Part shown: positions 9,601-15,696 of the stretch, piece after piece
How the letters are laid out: each line of letters starts with the position of its first letter
How positions within the stretch are numbered: position 1 is the stretch's first letter
Origin: JBQTIY01 sp052387675
GTDB lineage: Bacteria; Planctomycetota; B15-G4
Assembly (NCBI GenBank): GCA_052387675.1
Contig: JBQTIY010000010.1
Span: 124,001-188,000, forward strand
Reading direction: 5' to 3'
DNA length: 64,000 nucleotides
The notes under the pieces: model-generated
Seen by the model: the letters and a program-made list of their open reading frames with translations, nothing else
Told to the model about the DNA's origin: nothing
Databases searched by the model: none
Position numbers and translations under genes: made by a program

Positions 9601-10326
9601 CGCGACGATCTGCTCTCAGCCAAGTCCTCGCTGCTGGAGACCATCGCCAAGGTGGACGGCGAGTCGCGCGAGCGCTTTTTGGCCAGTTTCGTCGAGATCC
9701 GCGAGCACTTCCGGCAGATCTTCCGCAAACTCTTCCGCGGCGGCAAAGCCGACATCGTGCTGGCCGAGGGCCAGGACGTGCTCGAAGCGGGCATTGAGAT
9801 CATCGCGGCGCCGCCCGGCAAGGATGCGCGCTCGATCACGCTGCTGTCCGGCGGCGAGCGCACGCTCACGGCGGTGGGCCTGCTCTTCGCGCTCTTCCGC
9901 GCCAAGCCCAGCCCGGTCTGCATGCTCGACGAAGTCGATGCCGCCCTCGACGAAACGAACATCGATCGCTTCTGCACTGTGCTGGAGGACTTCCTCGGCG
10001 GCAGCCAGTTCGTGGTGGTGACGCACGCGCGGCGCACGATGTCCTACGCGGGCACGCTCTACGGCATCACCATGCAGGAGCACGGCGTGAGCCGCGCGCT
10101 GAGCCTCACGCTGGGCGAGTACGAGGCCGAGCGCGGCGTGCGTTCGCCAGGTGCCACGGCCGAGTCCAATGCTGAGGCCGAGGCTCCGGCCGGCCAAGCG
10201 GCGCCCAAGGCCGTCCGGCCGCGCGCGGCTGTGGCGGCGGCGGCTGACCTCGCGGCGGGCGGCCGGGCCGCGCTTGTCCGCGAGGCGGATGTCGAGCGGG
10301 AGAGCCAGGTCGGCGAGTCCGGCTGA
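6604..10326 (+). CDS. smc: Chromosome segregation ATPase SMC
   Basis: 1240 residues, full length. The ATG at 6604 gives MRLTRVEIHGFKSFADRT and overlaps the previous gene by 10 bp. Walker A GPNGCGKS is at residues 31-38. Two long Glu/Arg/Ala-rich coiled coils flank a hinge (about 510-660, containing LPGISGLVVDCLRAP and RGGRVGG). The ABC signature LLSGGERTLTA lies near 1080, followed by Walker B VCMLDEVDAALDE near 1106. SMC forms a ring with ScpA/ScpB that extrudes DNA loops and helps segregate origins; no scp genes are in this window. About 45 extra residues, rich in Ala and charged residues, follow the head domain. Confidence 0.97.
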   Translation: MRLTRVEIHGFKSFADRTQLDFPPGLTAVVGPNGCGKSNVIDAIKWALGEQRASALRGDEMLDVIFKGNGARPPRNFAEVSLVFDNHDHTLPLEFEEVVVSRRLFRSGESEYLVNRQPVRLKDVRDLFMDTGLGTGAYSIMEQGRIDAVLSADPEDRRRIFEEAAGISRYRTRRRESESKLERTEQNLLRLSDILDEIEKQLRSLKNQAGRARSFLTARDRLRELRSGFSRHRWQQLGRQAAEAAEREAQLAAAEGRARERLEAARAGYAVLNEGIQAARAEVDQAAEAFRRSTSATDALAGRRSSLRERLGEGESRLQLLADRVSGLEMSLAQRQTEVQELSARLMALQAERGQAEGRATAHDAEQKGAEQALAAWRTAGEERRRVALERLNRLTECSNVRAEAASRCAAVEAGHRRVSERAAILGSQLQEHGLRQGELSADVSSLATTLGAAQAELDQRRAQRSAAQQQLDEVDARLSLSREKLAAVESRRQALEEMIARREGLSPGARTLLDSGLPGISGLVVDCLRAPRKISEAVEAALGATAEAVLVDTRAAALAALEHLSASGAGRVLLLPRDGMRSREGAVGGERLLDRIEVRAEREVLTALLGHVRLVKDREALRQCALDGVTVWVTPQGDLLDERGVLRGGRVGGEGGLVTRRAECETLGEEAAALRQQLEADGLSRREQGAGLERHASATEAAEQELRRLEGERARVAERQQQSAARQLELQREQTLVEKDLSRLAEELAREASARDRAAASERELEALVTADRDGEQAGEAQRATLETALEARRAAAAEARLQLSALTERREALDTETRQVARAIEERRAELSVAQREVDEQRRLAEALRGELASLDESETRLVEEREVTAGRLEAARAAAAEAVQSASGAQQDVVGCETALEQAAGRHQEEQLKLRECELHRQALREKVQEELSIDLAAEAESAAASGESDAPPDWTAVEAEIEELRDRMSRMGNVNLEAVDELVQVEERFSFLASQRDDLLSAKSSLLETIAKVDGESRERFLASFVEIREHFRQIFRKLFRGGKADIVLAEGQDVLEAGIEIIAAPPGKDARSITLLSGGERTLTAVGLLFALFRAKPSPVCMLDEVDAALDETNIDRFCTVLEDFLGGSQFVVVTHARRTMSYAGTLYGITMQEHGVSRALSLTLGEYEAERGVRSPGATAESNAEAEAPAGQAAPKAVRPRAAVAAAADLAAGGRAALVREADVERESQVGESG

Positions 10327-10732
10327 GGTCTCTCGTGCGCGCTGGCGTCGTCTCCACGTCTGCGTGCGTTACGTGGCGCCGCCGGCTGCGTCTTGCCGGC
10401 TGCGCGGCGCAGCGACCCGTGCGGGGCGCGCCAGCGAGAAAGGGCGGACCAGAAGGAGACTCTGGGGAAAAGGGGAAGAAGGGGAGAAGAGTTTTATGCC
10501 TGATGAGGGCAACCTTCTGGCCCGCAACACTGGTCGCTACGATAACACTGCTCTCCGGCTTGGCAACTGGGAGGGGCAAAAACTTCAGCGCAGAGGTGAC
10601 CCGCGGCGACTATGAAACCCGTGCGCAACGAAGGTCGCGGCCTGCACCAAGGTCTCGGGCGACGGCCTTCTGCGCCCCGTGCGCCCGCTTCTGCGCGGCC
10701 CTCGCCGGCGTTCGTGCGTTGATCGGAGGCCT
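10327..10732 (+). other. 406-bp gap between smc and the acyltransferase gene
   Basis: This stretch holds no convincing gene. The middle part (about 10440-10500) is unusually purine-rich for this genome and ends in a run of GA repeats, then TTTT ATG. A 39-codon reading frame (10497-10615) starts there with a GGGGAGAAG ribosome-site-like stretch 9 bases upstream, and a second frame from 10503 encodes a hydrophobic start. Neither resembles a family I know. GC-rich inverted segments near 10380-10430 could terminate smc transcription but lack a T tract. Confidence 0.4.
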
Positions 10733-11677
10733 GTGGCTCCCCGCAGCGCCCTGAGGAACTGGTTCGAGTTCGTGCTGGCCTCGGCCGTCCTCGGGGCGGC
10801 CCGAAATTTGCCGGAAGCCTGGGTGTTGGGCAGCGTGCGTGCACTGGCGCGCGTGGGCCAGCGCTGCGCCGTAACGCGCCGGCGTGAAGCCTGCCGCCGG
10901 GTGAGTCTTTCGCTCGGGCTGCCGCCTGAAAGTTTGCGTGTGCGGCAGATCGTGGCGGGTGCCTTTGAGACGCTGGCGCTCAATGCCGTGGAGGCGGAAC
11001 TCGTGGATCGCGGGCTCGCGCGAGGCCAGCCCTTCGAGCGCTACTTCACCGTGGAGGGGCGCGAACATCTCGACGCCGCACGCGCCAGCGGCTCCGGTGT
11101 CTTCGTGTGCAGCGCGCACTTCGGCGGCTGGGAACTCCTGCCCGCCGCGCTCGCGCAACTCGGCCTGCCGGTGTGGGTCGTGGCGCGGCCCCTCGACAAC
11201 CCGCGTCTCGGCGAAGTTCTTTCCGAGCGCCGGCTGCGCACGGCGCGCGGCATCCTGCCCAAGGATGGCGGCGGCCTGAAACTCGCACGCGCTCTGCGCG
11301 CCGGCGAGGGAGTCGGTCTGCTGCTCGATCAGAACGCGGGCCAGCACGGTCTGATCCTCGACTTCCTCGGTGCGCCCTCCAGTCACCACAAGGTGGTGGG
11401 TGTCCTGACGCGTCGCTTCGGGGCGCTGGCCCTGCCCGTCTATTTTGTGCGCGAGCCGGGCCGGCTGCACTTTCGCGTGCTCTTCGAGCCGGCCGTGCGC
11501 TCCGACCCAAGCCTGGACGAAGAGGCGGCCGTGACCGACGTCACGCAGCGGCTTTCCCACTCGCTGGCGGCGCAGGTGCGAAAGCACCCCGAGCAATGGC
11601 TCTGGCTGCATGATCGCTGGCGGCACGCCGAGCACATTCGTGCCTTGGAGGCTGCGCGAGGTACAAACGGGGCCTGA
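10733..11677 (+). CDS. LpxL/HtrB-family lipid A acyltransferase-like protein
   Basis: About 314 residues from the GTG at 10733 (GGAGG three bases before it; a GTG at 10679 is the alternative). The acyltransferase signature is the H-x4-E block in SAHFGGWELLP. Downstream blocks VVARPLDNP, GGGLKLARALRAGEGVGLLLDQNAG and HPEQWLWLHDRW are typical of late lipid A acyltransferases, which add secondary acyl chains to Kdo-lipid A at the inner membrane. It opens a run that continues into ADP-heptose and heptosyltransferase genes, consistent with lipopolysaccharide assembly. Acyl-donor specificity cannot be read. Confidence 0.85.
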   Translation: MAPRSALRNWFEFVLASAVLGAARNLPEAWVLGSVRALARVGQRCAVTRRREACRRVSLSLGLPPESLRVRQIVAGAFETLALNAVEAELVDRGLARGQPFERYFTVEGREHLDAARASGSGVFVCSAHFGGWELLPAALAQLGLPVWVVARPLDNPRLGEVLSERRLRTARGILPKDGGGLKLARALRAGEGVGLLLDQNAGQHGLILDFLGAPSSHHKVVGVLTRRFGALALPVYFVREPGRLHFRVLFEPAVRSDPSLDEEAAVTDVTQRLSHSLAAQVRKHPEQWLWLHDRWRHAEHIRALEAARGTNGA

Positions 11678-11690
11678 GACCCGGCACGGC

Positions 11691-12680
11691 ATGGACTATC
11701 CACCGCTCGACTTCAGCAAGCTCAAGACCACCCAGGTGGCGCGCGCCAGCCACCGCGTGGACACGTCCATGTTTGCGCGGCCCCTCGAGCCGGCGGCTGA
11801 CGCGCCGGACGTGCTCGATACGCTGCCCGATGTGCTCGGCGCGCGCACGCTGCGCCGCCTCGCTGAACGTCTGGTTCAAGCCCGCGCTCAGAAGCGCGTT
11901 GTGCTGCTGGGCTTCGGCGGGCACGTGGTCAAGACCGGCCTCTCGCCGCTGCTGGTCGACCTCATGGAGCGCGGCTTCATCACGGCGCTGGCCACCAACG
12001 GCTCGGGCGCCATTCACGACTACGAGATCGCGGCCGTCGGACACTCCTCGGAAGACGTCGGCGCGGGCCTCGAGGACGGCAGTTGGGGCATGGCCGGCGA
12101 GACGGCGCAGGCCATCAATGGCGCGGCCAAGCAAGCGGCGAGTGCTGGCCGCGGCCTGGGAGAAACGCTCGGAGCGCAGATCCTGAATCAGTCGCTGCCG
12201 AATGCGGGCGCGAGCCTGCTCGCCACCGCGGCGCGGCTCAAGCTGCCCGCCACAGTGCACGTGGCGATTGGCACCGACACCGTGCACATGCATGCCGATG
12301 CAGATGGCGCGGCCATCGGCCAGGCCTCGCTGGCCGACTTCCGCAAGCTCGCGGCGGTCGTGGCGCAACTCTCGGGCGGCGTCTACCTCAATGTTGGCTC
12401 GGCCGTCGTGCTGCCGGAGGTCTTCGTCAAGGCGCTCAACGTGGCGCGCAATCTCGGTCACTCCGTCGACGGTTTCGCCACGGCCAATCTCGACATGCTG
12501 CGGCACTACCGGCCCAAGGTGAATGTGCTGGACCGCCCGCGCGGCGAGGCCCTCGAACTCACCGGGCATCACGAGCTCAATGTGCCGCTCTTGCGCTGGG
12601 CAGTGCTGCGCCTGGCCGCTCAGGGCGCCGCCTCGGCCAAGCAGCCGCTGCGCAAGTCCGGGCGAAAGGGGCCACGATGA
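11691..12680 (+). CDS. Deoxyhypusine-synthase-like protein in LPS core operon
   Basis: 329 residues from the ATG at 11691. Blocks VVLLGFGGHVVKTGLSPLL, ITALATNGSGAIHDYEIA and SGGVYLNVGSAVVLPEVFVKA match the Rossmann-like deoxyhypusine synthase superfamily as I recall it. Bacteria lack the eIF5A substrate, so bacterial homologues probably do something else; homospermidine synthesis is one known use of the fold. Here the gene sits 14 bp after the acyltransferase and overlaps hldE by 4 bp, so a role in surface glycolipid or polyamine decoration is possible but unproven. I do not see the family's catalytic lysine with certainty. Confidence 0.6.
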   Translation: MDYPPLDFSKLKTTQVARASHRVDTSMFARPLEPAADAPDVLDTLPDVLGARTLRRLAERLVQARAQKRVVLLGFGGHVVKTGLSPLLVDLMERGFITALATNGSGAIHDYEIAAVGHSSEDVGAGLEDGSWGMAGETAQAINGAAKQAASAGRGLGETLGAQILNQSLPNAGASLLATAARLKLPATVHVAIGTDTVHMHADADGAAIGQASLADFRKLAAVVAQLSGGVYLNVGSAVVLPEVFVKALNVARNLGHSVDGFATANLDMLRHYRPKVNVLDRPRGEALELTGHHELNVPLLRWAVLRLAAQGAASAKQPLRKSGRKGPR

Positions 12681-14137
12681 CCCCGGGCCTGGCGCGTTGG
12701 CTGCGACCCGAGCGTCCGCCTCGGCTGCTCATCGTGGGCGACCTCATCGTCGACCGCTACCAGCACGGCACCACGGAGCGCGTCTCGCCGGAGGCGCCCA
12801 TCGTCGTGCTGGCGGCCACGCGCGAAGAGCACCTGCTTGGCGGCTGCGGCAACGTGGCCGCCAACCTCGCGGCTCTCGGCGCCACGGTGCGCTGCGTGGC
12901 CGTGGTGGGCGAGGACGAAGCCGCCGGGCGTGCGCGTGAGCTGCTCACCAAAGCCGGCCTTTCGCCTGACGATCTCATCACGGACGGCTCGCGCCCGACC
13001 ATTCGCAAGACCCGCGTCGTCGCGCAGAGCCAGCAGCTCCTGCGCATCGACGAGGAGCGCGTGGGCGCGCTCGCGCCCGCCGTGGAGCAGGCCGTGTTGG
13101 CCCGGCTGGAAACCCTCCTGCCGCAGGTGGACATCGTGGTCGTCTCCGACTACGGCAAGGGCACGCTCACCGATGCCGTGCTGCGCCGCCTGTGCGGCCA
13201 AAAGCAGGGCCCGCGCGTGCTGGTCGACCCCAAGGGGCGCGACTACACGCGCTACAAGGGCGCCTATCTGCTCACGCCCAACCGCGGCGAAGCGGAAGTG
13301 GCCACCGGCATTGCGCTCGACAGCCAGGAGGGCATCCGCAAGGCGGCGCTGGCCCTGTGCCGACTCGCCGACCTGCAGGCCGCCGTCATCACGCTGGGCG
13401 CGCGCGGCATGTACTGCGCTCTCGCCGATGGCAGCCGCGAGTGGTCCATTCCCACCATGGCGCGCTCGGTCTACGACGTGACCGGCGCGGGGGACACGGT
13501 CATCGCCACCTTGGCCTTTGCGCTAGCCGCCGGCGCGGATCTGGAAGAGGCCATGCGCCTCGCTACGGCCGCGGCCGGGCTGGTCGTGCAGCGCTTCGGC
13601 GTCGCAGCGGTGACACCCGACGAGATCGAGCGGGCGCTCGACGAGTCCGGCTCGGGCGGCGCCAAGCTCCTGCGCCGGCGCGAGCTGCTCGAGCGCGTGG
13701 CGCGTGAGCGCCGCGCGGGCCGCCGCATCGTCTTCACCAACGGCTGCTTCGACATCCTGCACGTCGGACACTTGCAGTACTTGCAGGAGGCGCGCTCGCA
13801 CGGCGACTTGCTCGTCGTGGCGGTCAATGACGACGCCTCAGTGCGTCGCCAGGGCAAGGGCCCCGATCGCCCGGTGAACAACGAAGCCGACCGTGCTGCT
13901 CTGCTCGCCGGCTTGGAATGCGTGTCGCTCGTGACGATCTTCGGCGAGGACACGCCGCTGGAACTCATCCAGGCGCTCTCGCCTGACGTGCTCGTCAAGG
14001 GCGCCGACTGGGCGGCCAAGGGCGTGGTCGGTCAGCAGTGGGTGGAGAGTCACGGCGGGCGCGTCGTGCTTGCGTCACTGCGTGCGGGCTACTCCACCAC
14101 GAGCACGCTGGCGCGCGTGCGCGCCTCCGCCGAGTGA
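12677..14137 (+). CDS. hldE: Bifunctional heptose 7-phosphate kinase / heptose 1-phosphate adenylyltransferase
   Basis: 486 residues, the expected length for HldE. Residues about 1-325 are a PfkB-type sugar kinase: LLIVGDLIVDRY start, LLGGCGNVAANLAAL, and the anion-hole/catalytic VTGAGDTV near 270. Residues about 345-486 are a cytidylyltransferase-fold domain with TNGCFDILHVGHLQYL near 350 and DVLVKGADW. Together they phosphorylate heptose 7-phosphate at C1 and then, after GmhB acts, make ADP-heptose, the donor for inner-core LPS. GmhA, GmhB and HldD are not in the window. The ATG lies in a 4-bp overlap upstream, and the stop overlaps the heptosyltransferase GTG. Confidence 0.95.
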   Translation: MTPGLARWLRPERPPRLLIVGDLIVDRYQHGTTERVSPEAPIVVLAATREEHLLGGCGNVAANLAALGATVRCVAVVGEDEAAGRARELLTKAGLSPDDLITDGSRPTIRKTRVVAQSQQLLRIDEERVGALAPAVEQAVLARLETLLPQVDIVVVSDYGKGTLTDAVLRRLCGQKQGPRVLVDPKGRDYTRYKGAYLLTPNRGEAEVATGIALDSQEGIRKAALALCRLADLQAAVITLGARGMYCALADGSREWSIPTMARSVYDVTGAGDTVIATLAFALAAGADLEEAMRLATAAAGLVVQRFGVAAVTPDEIERALDESGSGGAKLLRRRELLERVARERRAGRRIVFTNGCFDILHVGHLQYLQEARSHGDLLVVAVNDDASVRRQGKGPDRPVNNEADRAALLAGLECVSLVTIFGEDTPLELIQALSPDVLVKGADWAAKGVVGQQWVESHGGRVVLASLRAGYSTTSTLARVRASAE

Positions 14138-15192
14138 GCCTGCCGGCGCCTGAGCGGCTGCTCGTGCGGCTGCCCAACCCGCTGGGCGACACGATCATGT
14201 GTACGCCCGCGCTGCGCGCGCTGCGGCGCCACTGGCCGGCTGCGCGCATCACCGCAGCCGGCACGCTGGCCGGCACGCAGGTGCTCTCCGGGCTGGCCAG
14301 CGTGGATGAACTCCTGCCGCTGCCCTCGCGCCGCAGCGCCGGTTCACTCAGCCTGCTGGCGACGGCGCGCGAACTGCGCGCCCGCCGCTTCGATCTGGCC
14401 ATCCTCTGCACCAACTCCTTCTCCTCGGCGCTCGCCGTCGCTCTCGCAGGCGTGCCACGGCGCGTTGGTTACGCCGGCGGCGGCCGCGGGCCGCTGCTCA
14501 CGCTGCGCTGCCACGCCGCCTCCGAGCGTGGCCGGCATCGTCGGCCCGAACCCATGCCGGAGTTCTACGGGCGGCTGCTCGACGCCCTCGCTGTTCCGCG
14601 CGACGGACATCGCACGGAACTCGCCGTGCCGGCCGCCGACGCCGCGCGCGCAACGGCCTGGCTCGCGGCTCAGGGCCTGCCACCCGAGGCAGGACTCGTC
14701 GGCCTGCACGGCGGCGCGGCCTTCGGTCCGAGCAAGCTCTGGTATCCCGAACGCTGGGCGGCCGTGGCCGATGCGCTCCATCAGCGCCACGGTCTGCGGG
14801 CCTTGCTCTTCGGCGGCCCCGGCGAAGCCTCGCTCACAGCGGCCATCGCCGCTGCCAGCAAGAGTCCGGTCATCGATGCCGCCCGGCCGGAGGTGGACGT
14901 GCCACTGCTCAAGGCGCTCGTCGCGCGGCTGCGCCTGCTGGTCTGCACTGACGCCGGGCCGCGCCATCTCGCACCGCCCTTCGATGTGCCGGTGGTCACG
15001 CTGCTCGGGCCCACCGATCCGCGGCACAGCAACACGAATCTGCACGGCACGCTCGTGCTGCGCTCGGGCGTGGCCTGTAGTCCCTGCCAGCTCAAGGAGT
15101 GCCCGCTGCCCGAGCCCGAGCACCACGCCTGCATGCGACGCCTTGAGGTCGCCGAAGTGCTCGCTGCTTGTGAGCGTCAGCTCGCGAGCTGA
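14134..15192 (+). CDS. ADP-heptose:LPS heptosyltransferase (GT9)
   Basis: 352 residues from a GTG in a GTGA overlap with hldE. The N-terminus LLVRLPNPLGDTIMCTPALR is the GT9 opening. The donor-binding half has GLHGGAAFGPSKLWYPERWA, then LLVCTDAGPRHLA and VVTLLGPTDPRHS, the WaaF-like nucleotide-sugar site. A Cys-bearing CSPCQLKECPLPEPEHHAC segment near the end is common in WaaF-type enzymes. It transfers L-glycero-D-manno-heptose to the growing inner core on the cytoplasmic face. WaaF is the closest named relative, but WaaC or WaaQ cannot be excluded. Confidence 0.9.
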   Translation: MSLPAPERLLVRLPNPLGDTIMCTPALRALRRHWPAARITAAGTLAGTQVLSGLASVDELLPLPSRRSAGSLSLLATARELRARRFDLAILCTNSFSSALAVALAGVPRRVGYAGGGRGPLLTLRCHAASERGRHRRPEPMPEFYGRLLDALAVPRDGHRTELAVPAADAARATAWLAAQGLPPEAGLVGLHGGAAFGPSKLWYPERWAAVADALHQRHGLRALLFGGPGEASLTAAIAAASKSPVIDAARPEVDVPLLKALVARLRLLVCTDAGPRHLAPPFDVPVVTLLGPTDPRHSNTNLHGTLVLRSGVACSPCQLKECPLPEPEHHACMRRLEVAEVLAACERQLAS

Positions 15193-15696
15193 CAAGCCTG
15201 TACGGGCTCCGCTCTGCGGCGACCCGGAGCGTGCTTCGCCGGGCTGTCCTCGCTCTCGCCCTAGCATTACTCCTGCGGTCGTACGAACTCGGTGGCGATC
15301 CGCTGCGGAGGCCCGGCTACGCACCTCCGGTTGTCGCCGCGGCGCTGCGCCCGATCAGCAGCCCAGCTCCTCTGCCGTCTTTGGCAGAGCACTCCGCGAC
15401 AGCCAACTGCCTTCCCACAACTGCGTCGGTGGTGCGACGCGGCGGGGGGGGGGGTGGCGCCGGGTGCGAGCCCACCACACGGCCCCAGCGGCCGGGGCGG
15501 CGCGGGGGCTGAGAGGGACCCCCCCGCCCCCCCTTGCGGGCGGCTTCGCCGGCGTGGGGGTGGGGTCGGCGCGCCCCCGCCGCGCCCCCGCCGCGGGCGC
15601 ACTGAGCGTCCAGCGCACACCGACGTGATCTCTCCCTAGCGGCCACCGGCGCGGCGATGGCAAAGTGGTGGGCTTTCCCGCCTGCGGAGACCGGCC
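15193..15696 (+). other. 504-bp intergenic region with hairpins and long G and C runs
   Basis: No gene is supported here. Two hairpins are visible: a two-part stem (GGCGA with TCGCC and CGGAGG with CCTCCG, 15294-15338), and a perfect 7-bp stem CTCTGCC/GGCAGAG with a 6-nt loop (15370-15389). Further on lie an 11-base G run at 15444-15454 and C-rich runs near 15520-15533, within very low-complexity GC sequence up to about 15610. The hairpins may end the LPS operon transcript; the homopolymers are also prone to sequencing error. Confidence 0.5.
15370..15389. terminator. Candidate hairpin downstream of heptosyltransferase operon
   Basis: A perfect 7-bp inverted repeat CTCTGCC/GGCAGAG encloses the 6-nt loop GTCTTT, about 180 bp after the heptosyltransferase stop. 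No T tract follows on the plus strand, so it is not a classical Rho-independent terminator. Confidence 0.25.

Noticed and set aside
10500..10535. Hammerhead-ribozyme-like core: CTGATGA followed by GGGC/GCCC stem
   Set aside because: After the stem the sequence reads GCAAC instead of the required GAAA, and no closing stem or cleavage-site triplet could be found.
11691..12680. True deoxyhypusine synthase function
   Set aside because: The substrate eIF5A is absent from bacteria, so only fold-level similarity is claimed.
15294..15338. Structured RNA gene from the two-part stem
   Set aside because: The pairing is short, interrupted, and GC-rich DNA makes such stems common by chance; no known RNA family motif is present.
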